Shown: positions 48,572-60,287 of the stretch, one piece after another | Position numbering within the stretch: the first letter of the stretch is position 1 | Layout of the letters: every line of letters begins with the position of its first letter | NCBI GenBank assembly: GCA_023078555.1 | Contig: CM041201.1 | Span: 6,951,172-7,015,171, forward strand | Direction of reading: 5' to 3' | DNA: 64,000 bases | Source of the DNA: Ulva prolifera | Taxonomy: Eukaryota > Chlorophyta > Ulvophyceae > Ulvales > Ulvaceae | Notes under the pieces: generated by a model | Databases searched by the model: none | The model's input: only the letters and a program-made list of their open reading frames with translations | What the model was told of the DNA's origin: nothing | Translations under genes and position numbers: made by a program

Positions 48572-49044
48572 CTACAACTGCCATTTGTTGTGTTGGCTTG
48601 CCTGGTATGAATGATGTATCATCACGGCATCCTTTGGAGCCTTGGCGTTGACAGGGGCAAACCTCTTGATCATCGGCGGGTCGATACTGTCACAAAAGCA
48701 ATGTATTTCTACATATTCAAACTTTCATGACAACGCACGTCAGGCAGGAAGCCGCGCTGTGACAAGGTCCAGCGGCCCGGGGGAGTTTGCACGGTGGGAT
48801 CGAGCAGACACGTGAATCTTGCAAAGCTAGCTCCGCCAGTCCGGTAGGATGTGGCAATTTGATCTGTCTGTCCAGCTGAGTCGGGCTTGGTGAGGTAATG
48901 CTGCTGACGGGGCTGACCACCCGCTGCAGTGTGGCACCAAATCTGCCATGGGCTCTCAGTTCTTGGCGCAGAGCATCCACGAGATTTCACCGCTGCACGA
49001 GTTGGATCATTAATGTCGCTCTCGTCGGATGCAGTGGCTAACAT
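48572..49044 (-). CDS. Possible small two-exon gene, unknown function
   Basis: Exon 1 (49044-48812) ends in phase 2 at a GTGTCT donor, and exon 2 (48686-48572) starts after a GACAG acceptor and completes the codon, giving 115 residues. The joined C-terminal third is rich in Pro, Lys, His and aromatic residues (for example PPMIKRFAPVNAKAPKDAV) and ends in a Lys-Trp-Gln-Leu tail. I do not recognise the family. The only support is phase closure and plausible composition; a poly(A) signal was not found. Confidence 0.28.
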
Positions 49045-52000
49045 CGTGCCTGCTTGCTTTGATCTACCGCCGGGCAGATCAGAGAAAGAACAGACACATT
49101 CGATGTGGGCCTTGCGCCAGGCTGGGAACAACATACGACCGCAACGATCTGCCTAGTCAAGTGGAAATAGCGCTTCTCTCCACTGCAGACGGTCTATCCT
49201 GTGAACGCTAAGCGAGGAGTTCAAGGCCAGTTTGAATATCGCAGCGTCGCACCAACCGCACTAACGGTACCTGTACTTCTGAGCTGGGTGCAGGTACACC
49301 ACATACGCTGGGATGGATCCCTGAGCGCTTGCCGCCCCTGCACCTATTCAAACAACCAGTTGCCGACCGCACCACAGCGTCGATGGGAGCACTGCCACCA
49401 CGGTGCAGATATCAGCATGCTGCAGCTCCTCTCAGCACCAGATGCACTGCTTCCACTATCCTGCTTTGAGTTGCTTCCATCCAAGAGCCTTCTGTCGAAA
49501 TGTGTTCACACCGTGGCCCCACTCAGTGCAGCAGGCTGCCCCCCCCCCCCCCCCTGCGTCGCCCTTCCAGCGACAGGCAATCGGGACTGGAATTGCGACT
49601 GTTGCTTCAAGCCAGACCCATGTGCGTGCTGCCTTAATGTGTGCCAGGTGTGTGCCAGCACGGAATTATCTCACTAGTGACACTAACATTTAATTTCAAA
49701 TATTCCCGTAAACGCAGCTTCCAGTGCTCCGGGCAGGGCCCCGCGCAAACCTCACCATGCATATGGTGCACAGAATGTGGCCACTGCCTGGCCGCGCATG
49801 GGCCCCCACGCCACGCCCTGCACACAGCACACCGCAGGACACCCACGCGGACACAACACGCACGCAATGCCGTATATGCTGCGCCTGCTGCACACACTGG
49901 CAGCCCCCACACCCACCGTCTCGGAGCCTGACAGACAACCCGTTCGTCGCGGCATAGGCTGTGGAGCAAGCCACGCGAGACGCACCACATGCATTGACCA
50001 GCACGTAGCGCCAAATGCAAGGATGTTTTGACGGAACATGTACACATCACAGCAGCGGGTGTGCCTGGGGAAGTCTCACTACGACGCTGCAAACGCGGCG
50101 CATGAATTACTCTGAGGCTGCTTGCACAGCCGGCAGTACCGACACCCGGCCATGCCAACCGCCCAGCTCACCCCCGCATCCAGACTGCCTACAACGACAC
50201 CCGCGCACCAGCAGCCACTTGTGGCAGCATGCCATGCACAACAACCAAGGCGCCGCGTGTCTGATGTGCTGTGGAGCAGGTCTGGGGCAGGTGGTGCTCA
50301 ACGCACGTGACCTCTAACCCAAACAGTCTATTGCAAGAGATACCGAGAGATATACATGGTCGCCTGGGGTGTGGCTGTTTCGGCACCAGTGGGGTGTCGT
50401 CCACACAGGCACATGCGGGCATGCACAGCAACTATGGGCGAGGCGCTGTTCTGCTGCAATGTGAAGCTGCTCTGGGCCACATTCGGCGCTTTATGGAGCT
50501 GTAGAGGCAGTTACTGGCTGTGTACAAGGTTCCTGCTTCTGTTTGGGACTGCCCATAAACCTGTCCCTCTGAATTACAGTAGCCGTGTGAAGGCCGACTT
50601 TGAGAGAGAGTGATTGATTACTGTGTGAGATACATGGCCACCTGGCGGCAAAAAGCGGCAGCCAATACGGTTGATTTGTGACTGTGAAAGGCTGGAGCCT
50701 TGAAGTTGAGGCATGTTTTGTGTGTTTGTGCCAAAGGTGAGGTCCAAAATGGCCTATTGAGCCTCAGCAAGAAACTGCTGGGCACTCATGCCCGCCACGA
50801 TTGCGCCCACTGCACTTGTCTGATAATTTCAGGCGGTTGTGGCGCTGCAGCAATGTCGGTTCTGGGATGTGCAGCCTCTGCCAACACCACCAGCATATGT
50901 GTTTCATGTCCTGTCAATCGGCACATTTATCACCTCGCATCCCCAATTCCCGTGATCCCATCAATTCATCTCTCATCTCCGTGCGCATGCTGTCTGATCG
51001 CTCATTCGTTACGCGAAAAGTTACAGACGCATCTCCAGATCTCAACTAAGGCAGCAGTCATTTCCGTGAAATCCATCGCAGCTGATCTCGCGCCGAGCTG
51101 AATATTTCTGCGCTCTGTGCGATTGAGCGGAGTTTCGGCGTGCGGCATGATGCATGGATGCTGACGCATGGACAGCTAATGTGATTCGAACCGACTGAAA
51201 CAGTCTGCCTGCGGGTGCGTGGCGGATGCCAGGAGTGGTGAGGCGAGGCCTCCAATCTCTCGTTTCAGCACTTTCGGGATGCCTGTATACCGATCTCTAC
51301 GACGTGGCCGGTCTGCTGCTGACTTTCAAATACCACGTGTACACCAAGGCTGCTTTGGCTGGCTGGTGGCGAGGTAAACTGTGCATGTATTCGAGCTGAG
51401 TGATGCAATGAGTAGTGCATAGCCACTGACTGCTGTTGGGCAGTAACACGGTCATTCCTACCCACGTCACGTTGCGTAGCAGAATGTGCATCTGCTTCTC
51501 TGAGGGCTCCGGGAGACTACGATTGAACTGATCCCGACCCGTTGTGGACTTCTTATCCAGTCTTTCAGCTGTCAATAATCAATGCCATGGCCGTAAACGG
51601 CTTTGACAGATGTGGCATCTGCATAAAACGTGGGTCAATGCGGGGAGCGTCCCGCGATCTAAACTTTAGGGAGCATTTCTAGTGGTGCTGATCCTGCGCT
51701 GACATTGTGGCTAATGCAACATGATGATCAGGTACCAAGGACGTCCTGAGTTGAACCCTTCAGAAACTGCCGTCATAAAGCTTCGTTGAATCCATGAAAA
51801 CGTCGCTCATCCACGGTGGATAATTTGGCCCGAATGTGGACTGAGGCCGATTGGAGTGGCAAGCCAAATAACAACCTGAACTCGAAGCAGATCTGACATG
51901 GCGCACTACACAAGGTCACAGTTTGCTTCAAGGTATGGGCGTAGGTGCTGATCAGGGGACAGGACGAGGCATGGCACCGGCAATGATGGCACAACCGGCC

Positions 52001-52375
52001 GCTCGTGCAGTGTGCCTGGAGCAACAAATGATAGTGACTGGCCCGTGGTCGAGTGAATTGCATCCTGCAGCTCAAGCGTGTTTGGCAAAGGCAGTTCCGC
52101 TTTGTTGCGCGAGAGCTGATCGCGCCATTGCCACCACTCGTCTTGGCGGGATTTTCCAGCGCTGTTGGTTCTCTTCCGAGGTCTGCCAAATTTGCTCACC
52201 AGGCTCCCAGAGCACTGGCCTGCTTTGTGCCTTCGCAGGGCGACGAAGCCTGCGATCGATATCTGTGGTGTTGACACGGATCTTAGAGTGCTGTGACTGA
52301 GCGTACTCCGACGAACACTCTCTTGGTCATGCGTTGAAGCAGAATACATACTATGTGTCGCACATTGTATTGACG
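49045..52375. other. Gene-poor stretch
   Basis: This includes a 16-C tract at 49539-49554. Short exon-like segments occur on plus at about 49188-49267 (after a pyrimidine-rich CTGCAG acceptor) and on minus at about 51570-51470, but I could not build a closed gene model and no family is recognised. Confidence 0.3.
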
Positions 52376-54725
52376 ATGGCTGACAAGGTATCTAAGCAGT
52401 TGCACGAGACCCAGCAGTCCCTTGCTGCTGCGCTCGCGCATGTGGAGGTTCAGCGTCTCAGACTGAAGAAGCTCGAGCTTGAAAACGTGTCTCTGCGCAA
52501 TGTCTTGAGACGACACGGATTGAACCCAGGTGAAGAAGAAGAAGGGGAACCTGTACTTGAGTTCCGGCAGGAAGAAGCTGCATGTGACACAGCAGTCTCT
52601 GTGCCAGCAATGCCCACAGAGGCCAGGACTCCAGACGCGGGCGAAGGCGTGCAATCGCACGACGTCATACTTCACACGTCAAATGCCAAGGTACAGTGTC
52701 CTCCCTGTGTCGTAGGTTCTCAAGTTCTTGTTTTGTGTGCTTACTCTGGTCACGTCCGTGGACATCTGGACTAATCCCGGGTTTCTCTATCCGCAACGAC
52801 ACTCTTTTGACACCAGAAGCATGCTGCAGATACCTGGGAAAGTGGTTGTCAAAGATGAGAGGATAGAATTCATGGCGATCGCTGCAGAAATAGAACCAGC
52901 TGCGTTCGTGGGTATGAAGTTCCTGGGCACCTTCTTCGAAGGTCAGGTGAGAAATCCGCTCTCAGCCAGTGCAGGTCACCCCCCCCCCCCCCCCTTGCAC
53001 GGCTCGCGTATGCCGCTTTGCACAAATTGTCACGACATGATTGCACTCCAGGCATCAGTGGGCCTTGCACGCCGGTCAGTTGGGCGCAGCACTTGGTGGG
53101 ACAGCTTCTTCGGGCCCAACAAGACAGGGAATAGCAGCCCAGATGGCACTCCCGTGCCATCCCCCCCAGCTGCTACATCATCATGGACAAGCAAGCCAAA
53201 GGGACGCACGAAGAAGCAACGTGAAAGCTCCGCCACCGTGAGCTCCTCCACCTCTGTTGACCCTGTGCCACGAGCTGCCCAGGTTTTCGGCCTCACAGTC
53301 CCTGACAGCATTGCGGCGGGCATCCAGGAGGGCATTTCTTCGATATCTCAGCTCACAGGATATTTCCGCGGCGACACCAACCGCTCCGGCGAGAGCAGTT
53401 CCAGCCTCAGCCGCGACCCCTCTGTCCCGGACCGCTCTGTCTTCCGCAGCGACTCAGCGGAAGGCCTTTCCGCAGGGTCGGGCCCGGGGGAACTCCCTGG
53501 CCCGTGGCAAATCATCTGGCGGGACAGTGGTGGCCGGGACACGCTGCAGACGCTCACATTTGAAGCGTCAGTTGATACCCGCACCAGTGTGCAATCGACA
53601 GTGCGCCCCACCCCGTGCCCGATGCCACACTGAGCAAGCATTGATGCATGCGTGTCATAAGCATCAACGTAGCGCATTCTTTACCTGGATGCAGACCAGA
53701 CGTTAAGGTTGGCTGGCTGGCTCGAATGTCCGCCCGCATGCATAGTCTGCTGCAGCACTGGCTGCGTTGTTGACTGCTCGTCCCTGCTTCTGTTGCGCCT
53801 GCGTCAGAGGCACCCGTTCCCTGAGATGACTCGCAGCCTCAGTGGCATATACTTCATGCCCTCTGCCGCTGCCGTCGCTGGGTCTGTCCGCCACACCTGT
53901 GGGCCCATGTTCACCACCTTGATGGGAGGCCATGTGCCACATTCTCCCTCTCTTGATGGCTTTGCACCCGCCCTTGCTGGGGTGTGTGCAGCCTGCGCCT
54001 CTCACATCCGCATGCTTCCCCGGACCGTGTCCCACCTGCTCATGCCGGGACTTGTGCAGATCGACCGCTGGAACGAAGACCACCGGAGAGGCGACAGCGG
54101 CGCGGGCGCGGCGGCCCCGGCGGCGGAGCGCAAGGTCGTGCTGGCCGGCGGCAGCCGCGTGCGTGACCCGGAGCACCTCGCGCTCGGCCACGGCTTCACG
54201 CCCAGCGCCGCGGCACAGTCCGGCATCCTGTCGCCAGAGGAGGTCGCGTCGCTTTCGTCCGCGCTGCCGGGCCGCCGCAAGCTGAGCCAGTGGCATCTGC
54301 TGTACAGCTCGGAGGCGGACGGGTTCTCCCTGCAGACGCTGTACCGCGCAGGGGCCCACGCGTCGCGCTCCATGCTGGTCGTGCAGGACTTTTCTGGGTA
54401 CGTGTTTGGGGCGTACTGCACAGAGGCGCTGCGGGTGAACCCGCGGTACCAGGGCAACGGGGAATGCTTCGTGTTCCAGGTGCGGCCGCACCGGCTGAAG
54501 TACGACTGGCACAGGGTCCCTGACACTGAGAGCCGCAATGACTTCTTCATGATGGTGAGCCAGGACTCGATTGGGATTGGGGGCGCGCCCCACTTTGCGT
54601 TTTGGTTGGATTCGGATCTGCTGTATGGGAACAGCGGCATATGTCACACGTTTTCGAGTCCATGCCTGTCTGGCACAGAGGATTTCAAGGTCAAGGCGGT
54701 GGAGTTGTGGCAGGTTGGTAATTAG
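52376..54725 (+). CDS. TLDc-domain protein (OXR1/NCOA7-like)
   Basis: Exons 52376-52690, 52830-52946, 53052-53600 and 53808-54725 close in phase to 632 residues. The N-terminus is a coiled coil (about residues 1-50), followed by an acidic segment and a beta-rich piece with PGKVVVKDERIEF. A long Ser/Pro-rich region with basic patches comes next. The C-terminal 170 residues are a TLDc domain: WHLLYSSEADGFSLQTLYR, LVVQDFSGYVFGAY, GNGECFVFQV, NDFFMMVSQDSIGIGG, HFAFWLDSDLLYGNS and TEDFKVKAVELWQVG. TLDc proteins act in oxidative-stress resistance and as V-ATPase regulators. The OXR1 link is by domain only; the N-terminal arrangement is not that of animal OXR1 with LysM. A TGTAA follows at 54787, 61 bases after the stop. 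The exon 3 donor is GTGCGC. Confidence 0.88.
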
Positions 54726-54786
54726 GTGGCAGGAGTGATTTTGCTTCTGTTGACATTGATTTTTTCCTGACTGTGGCATGACCATG

Positions 54787-54791
54787 TGTAA
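54787..54791 (+). terminator. TGTAA poly(A) signal of the TLDc gene
   Basis: TGTAA lies 61 bases downstream of the TLDc stop codon, in the expected position for a chlorophyte polyadenylation signal. Confidence 0.5.
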
Positions 54792-56660
54792 CAGCGGTAT
54801 CGGCTGGGTAATATGGTTGGCACTACTGCAGTTCCCTGCTGGTTTGCAGCGCTCTTGTGCATGGCTGGCTGACAGAGTACAGCTGCTGCATGAAGAGCTG
54901 TGACATACTCAGACCACCCTGCTCGTGATGTCACTGTGTTGGCAATCTTGGTCAAACACACAGCCAGGACGGTGGCGCATGCAGCCGGTCGACAGGTGCA
55001 CGCCGCATACATGTGTTGCAGCATCAGATTCAGGTCACCACATTTGTACTCCATCATACTGTCACTGTCGCTCCTCAATCAGCGGCCACTGCAGCAGCAT
55101 CAGCACCCTGTTCTTTGTGTGCTGTTGTGGATATAGATAGACAAGACCGCGAAAACATGTCCACGGATGCTGATAGGTGTACCCATGTGCACCCTCTGGA
55201 AGCATACATGCACAGTGTTGCCCTTGATCCAAGCTCATCAATCTTGCTGGAGACTGAACATTGATGCCAGCAATCTGCCACATTGTTCTGCCATGCCAAC
55301 ATGTGATCTCGGCTTCCACAGTTACAGATGAGCTCTGACCTAATCTCCTGCTGTGCCTGCTGTGGCTGGTGATGGGTTTTGTGCTCTGAGCCATCATTGT
55401 GTCTGATAATCTTGTGAGAAAACAATCACAGCAGAACGACCCCTGTGCAATTTAACTTGGTATATCATTCGCAGGAGCTACACAATCCTCGGTGCACTGC
55501 TCAGTCCTCAAGCCCCTGCAGTGATCATCTATGTATGCTACCGTCGCTCGAAAAGCGAACGGCGGCACTTATCATTGGTGCAGATTCTGCAAGTGGTGGA
55601 TTGTGGGTCATACTGCTTGTCAAACACTCCACTGTTGAGCTTGCCACAGATCAGCACCCGCTGCTAAATAATACAACTGCAGGTGATTTTCTCGAAGGTG
55701 ACATCTTCCAGTCATACCTTTGTGTGCACTGGATGTTTGAGTAGTGGTAGACTTGCCACTATTTCCTGTCCACAGCACTCTCCAGTTGCCAAGGACACCG
55801 CCTACTATCTCCAGCTGTAGAGGGGTCACAACACAACAACAACCTGCCATGAGGTATAAGTATAAATTGAGAGGTGAGTGCAACACAGCATGAGACGGAT
55901 AATCTGGGCTGTGGATGATATCTTGCATGACGGGACCACCGACCACTTAGCATGCCAACATGTGCAGTAGTTCTGGACTGCTGAACCACTGAAACAGGTT
56001 GTCTATCTTTTTGTTTTGTTACGTATGCTGTGGGCTTTGTATGTGAGAAACAGAAGCAGCGGTCTGCCTTTGCGAAACGGCTGTCAAGGGCATCTGAGAG
56101 ATTGTCGAATCTGAGTCTACAGGAAAGCAGGCAGAAGTGTGATAGTCTGGGCGATACCTGCTATAGCAGGTAGCTGGAGCTTCAGGCGAAGGGTGCATCA
56201 CACTGGCAGTGCATGGTATGGCACCAGGTGGGCCACTGTGCAATGTACATTAGTGACTGGCAAATGCACACGGCACCGAGTGTGCAGACTGCGCATGTTT
56301 GCCATCAAAGCATCTTCTTCGAGCTGCCACTGGAAACCAGAAACGGGCCCAGGCTTGGTGCAGCTCAAAATGGAGGCAAACGACACGATGGGCATGCTCG
56401 TCTGTGTCCAGTTCCTTCGGAATCAAGGGCTCCATCCCACTGGAGCGGGACATGCTGACATTCTGGCATGTCTCTACTTGTCACCACGCGATTACAAGTA
56501 CCTGCCGTGTGACAAACCAGTCAGCGCGGTTGCACGACTCTCTCTTCCTGCTGGGCTAGACCGAGGCCCTAAGCCAAGGCCCGAGACCTGAGGCTAGCCA
56601 GCATACCACGCTTGTTGACTGCAATGCAAGCTCAAGCGATGTGACGCTGCTTGTGTTCAT
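54792..56660. other. Intergenic stretch, no firm gene
   Basis: A plus frame at 55445-55744 is open for 99 codons, and another frame there encodes a hydrophobic stretch after a CGCAG acceptor near 55473. No gene model closes and no family was recognised. Confidence 0.35.
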
Positions 56661-57153
56661 CTACTTGGATCTCTGGCGCATTTTTCTGCGCTTGCGCTTC
56701 AAGCGCCTCATGCGTTTCTTCCTCCACTGCAACAAATATCGACGTTTATGCGACTGAGGCGACAATTCTTACAGCGCACGTCGATCGCGGCGCATGGGCA
56801 ACAAGTGCCTAGACGGTCAGGAACGAAACGGCGACGGATATCAAAGGCGACTCGGTAGTGTAGCAGAGGAAACACGGAGACAGCGTGAACTAGTAGATCA
56901 TATTAACTGTCGGCTGATTGGCAAGGTATGTTGATCGTGAGCTGCTGCGATAGACATATGCCCAGGCGAGCTGTCGGGGCGACACGGCGCCCAGGAGACT
57001 GATCTGCATGCGCACAAGCTGCAGCTATGAAGTACAGCTAAGCACCAGCTACCAATTATTCAAGAGCACAAGGGCAGCCAGCGCTGAAACCAGGATGAAC
57101 TGAGAACATAAGCTGCGCGTGACGTCAACGAGTGTACATACCTTCGCACGCAT
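56661..57153 (-). CDS. RPL41: Cytosolic 60S ribosomal protein eL41
   Basis: This is the smallest eukaryotic ribosomal protein, a 25-residue basic helix bridging the two subunits. Exon 1 (57153-57142) encodes only Met-Arg-Ala-Lys and ends at a GTATGT donor. Exon 2 (56726-56661) starts after TTGCAG and encodes WRKKRMRRLKRKRRKMRQRSK and a TAG stop. The join reproduces the family sequence over its full length, with the usual substitutions at Thr/Met, Val/Met and Ala/Gln positions. The intron (57141-56727) is 415 bp, over five times the coding length. The gene is too short for normal ORF calling. Confidence 0.93.
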
Positions 57154-57572
57154 CTTGACAGATATCTCAAGAAAGAGGCAGGTGAGCGTTTCAGTTTCAA
57201 ATATATTGGCACCTCCTGTGTCGAAGCTTTCGTGATGTGAACCACCGAAGTCTCTGCCTTGGGGTGAATGGCGGCGGGGGGCCTGTGGGGGGGGGGAGAC
57301 GGTCATGTACCAACGGCCGTGCAAGGCCAGCACTGGAAGCGAAGCAGCCAGCATTCGGCATGCATTGTTTTGCCACGTCATATCTCGAGATAGTCCTGCC
57401 ATCAAATTGGACGCTCAAGAAGTGGCATCATATCGCATAGTCACATATGGCTGTACTGTTGCTGGTCATCGATCATCACACACAATTGAGCGTCCTGCTT
57501 GATTCAAATGTACACTGAGAACCATTTGCTGGCAGCACATCACTGCAAACCCTTCCACCAGCTGTTGCTATC

Positions 57573-58435
57573 TCAGTTGTGCAACTGGGTACCATCTGTG
57601 TTACAAGGACAAAGCAAGCAAGGCAGGTAGCACCGCAAGCAGCAACCAGGGGAACCACACACTAGGCAAAAAGCCACACGCAGCACACACCAACACACCC
57701 ACGCACCGCCATCTGTGTGATCCACAAACAAGCCGGGTGAATGACACGCCGCCACCAATCAAGGCCGAAGCAAAGGCACCTTGGCACTCACATTCCCCAT
57801 CAACTGAGCACGCTTGCACTGAGGCGGCATTTAGCTCAATGACAAGGAGGTCCAGTGCCCAATAGCGAGCCTGCCTCTCAAGCTCCTGTGTTTGGCCAGG
57901 CAACATTGATGATCTTGCACATTGACGTGGTGATCAGACACGACGTTCGAGGGCACCTGCGAACCTGTCGTAGCGATTGCTGCAGTTTCCTAGCCTTTGG
58001 CTCGGGCCAGCACTCAACCATCAGCACCGCATAGATAGCCAAATGGTCGGCTGCGCACAAACGCTCCGAAGAGCCCACAGAAAACGATCAATCCAAACTG
58101 CGGTGCGTGCACAAGCGTAGCGGTGCTATCAACAGTGGGCAAAGCGCCTGGATATCCACATGGTGCTCCTCGGGAAGTACATCCAGCACAGAAAGTGCCG
58201 ATTGCGGGACACTGCAGTGTCGACACACGCAGTGGGGGTCGGCAGGCACCCTGGGCTGCAGCCCTGCTGAACGCTCATCATCTCGGCGCACGCGCTGCCA
58301 GGCTGATGTAGCTTGGACTTGTACATTTGGGTTGACCAGCAACTCCCCTGACTGTGCGGCAGAGATCTCCAGCCTCCCGGGCTCTACATTAGTGCCTCGG
58401 ATCTTAAAGGGAAATGGGTGGTGTAACGTTCCCAT
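57573..58435 (-). CDS. Unknown Cys-containing protein, four-exon candidate
   Basis: I do not recognise this gene. Exons 58435-58099, 58050-57965, 57885-57780 and 57595-57573 close in phase (1,0,1) to 183 residues. The first exon carries a Cys/His cluster (HCVCRHC) followed by a helical Leu-rich region. Exons 2 and 3 continue as predicted helices with Trp and Cys residues (VLMVECWPEPKARK, RYWALDLLVIELNAA) and end in a short Cys pair. Continuity of the helical pattern across two phase-matched junctions supports a real gene. Against it, intron 1 is only 48 bp and the last exon is seven codons. A role cannot be assigned. Confidence 0.4.
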
Positions 58436-60287
58436 GATGTCTCCCCACAACTATACGATTGTCAAACGAACGACACGAGCTTGATACTTTCGCAGGGTCT
58501 CCAGCATGACAACTCCCCTCTTCGGCGTGTGCTCCAGGCCATCAGTAGGGTGAAGTTGATCTGGATTTACTCCGCGAATTCCTCACCGAGCATTGACAAC
58601 TTCGGATGACTGAGACCATACACCGAAGGGACTTTTTTTATATTTTAGGCCACCTGGAAACCCCCTTCAGACAACCATCGGCATATGTGGTCCCATTAAT
58701 TCGAAGTTGTCAATGTCCAATAGGATACGGCTCAGTAAATTCAGATTTATTTTACTTTTACTTGACTTTACCATGCGCAACTCACAGGGCCTCCTCCTGC
58801 GCTGAGGTGGTGAGCAGTCGTCAAAAGATCCGGCTGGCAGATGATGCCTTCATGTGACTCCAGGCACGTGAGCACTGCATAGGAGCCCACCCGGGCCCTG
58901 GTCCGTCCTAACAATCCGCTGCATGCTCGGCCACAATCTGTGTATGCAACGCGTGCGATACCCGAATGTTGAGGCGCACTGCGGCACTGCAAGGTGAGCT
59001 AGCTGCTGTGCGCTTGGCAACATCATCCGGCCCCTCTGCCCTTGTTGCATTTTAAATATTTAAAGCTCAATTGAGCTTAAGCACCACTAGCACAGCAGAG
59101 TCATGCATCAAGGTCACGGGGGACTGCGCTGAGTACCTCGGGCCATAGCCGTACGGACTCCGAACGGACACATTTACTCCACACGGACACGAGTAAGTCC
59201 CCATCACATTGACACAGCAAAGTGCGCTCTACACGGACTCCAAACAGGCACATTCACGCCACACGGACACGAGCAAGGCGACTCCACACGGAGGCCGCAG
59301 CTGGAGTGGCGCAGCTTTGTCATGGGCTTCGCTGCCCCTCCATGCTCGCAACAGCCGCGGGCTGTGTGGCTCTGCCCGCTTTCCTGTGTTCCTGCTGCAC
59401 TGGCTGTCACTGTCCCGATCGATGGCTGTGTGATCAAGTACCGGTATTGATAAATGCAGTGAAGCAAGCAGCATCGAGCAAATGATCCTGTGTATGCATG
59501 CAGCACGCCGCATGTGCTTCACTGCTGCAGCGCATCGCTCTCCTGGCAAGCCTGCCTACTGGTGGCGCATGAGTGAGGATGCACAGTCTACTGATCACAG
59601 TGCAAAGCCAGCCCATGCATGTGTTGCCCTTGCTGGTGCCCCCGTGAACCAACGAATGTGATGGCGCCGCCCATACACAGTGGCGCCCTGGGGACTATGC
59701 GCCTGATCCACCCCGCAAACAACAATTCGGTCATCGGTTGGCACCCCGTGCTCGGGCACAAGCCGCCCCCCGATCATGCATGAGGCCCAGCAGTGCTCCA
59801 TGTATGTAACCAGGGCGACCTTGCTTTCACGGTTGGCGCAGTTCCTGAATCAGTAGTGTTTGGGGCCAGTTCCAGGCATCCTGGCTCAGCAGTGCACTGT
59901 GTTATGAGGAAAACGTCGGCAGTGTGGTGGTGCAAGCTCATGCATGCGCAGCCGTGGCGAGACACACAATCGGGCCGCTTGGCCTTCCGTGAACACGGCT
60001 GAGCGATGATTGCGGTGGGTGCCACAAGGATTCGTCCTCGGCATGCTCTCAAACAGGTTCTAGTTGCGGAAGCCCGGACGATGGCCAGTGTGATGGCAGA
60101 TCGCACACGCTTCATGTAGCGTATTGTCGCGTGTGCAAAGAGAACGCGTCCTCTCAGCGTCCGTGCTACCACATGCGCACCAGTGACGGTTAAATTTGCG
60201 TGTATCACGTCTGTAGCGGATCCTAGGCACTTCGTCTCTGAACTTGCTGGTCCTGCGGCGATCTGCGCCTAGACAGACATAGGAACC
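58436..60287. other. Intergenic stretch with a direct repeat
   Basis: This is the upstream region of both the minus candidate ending at 57573 and the plus gene starting at 60288. It contains the 80-bp-period repeat listed separately. A minus frame at 60208-59774 is open for 144 codons but shows no family signature. Confidence 0.4.
59153..59276 (+). repeat. Two-copy direct repeat, 80-bp period
   Basis: A 44-bp segment beginning ACGGACTCC and ending CACACGGACACGAG(T/C)AAG occurs at 59153-59196 and 59233-59276 with about six differences. Inside each copy the motif CACGGACA/CACGGACT recurs. Confidence 0.8.

Noticed and set aside
51176..51200. tRNA B-box-like GGTTCGAATC on minus
   Set aside because: The flanking bases cannot pair as a T stem and no A box or acceptor stem lies at the right distance.
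51200..51600. Exon-like segments on minus, considered as an unknown gene
   Set aside because: Several reading frames look equally plausible and no set of splice sites closes in phase with introns of normal length.
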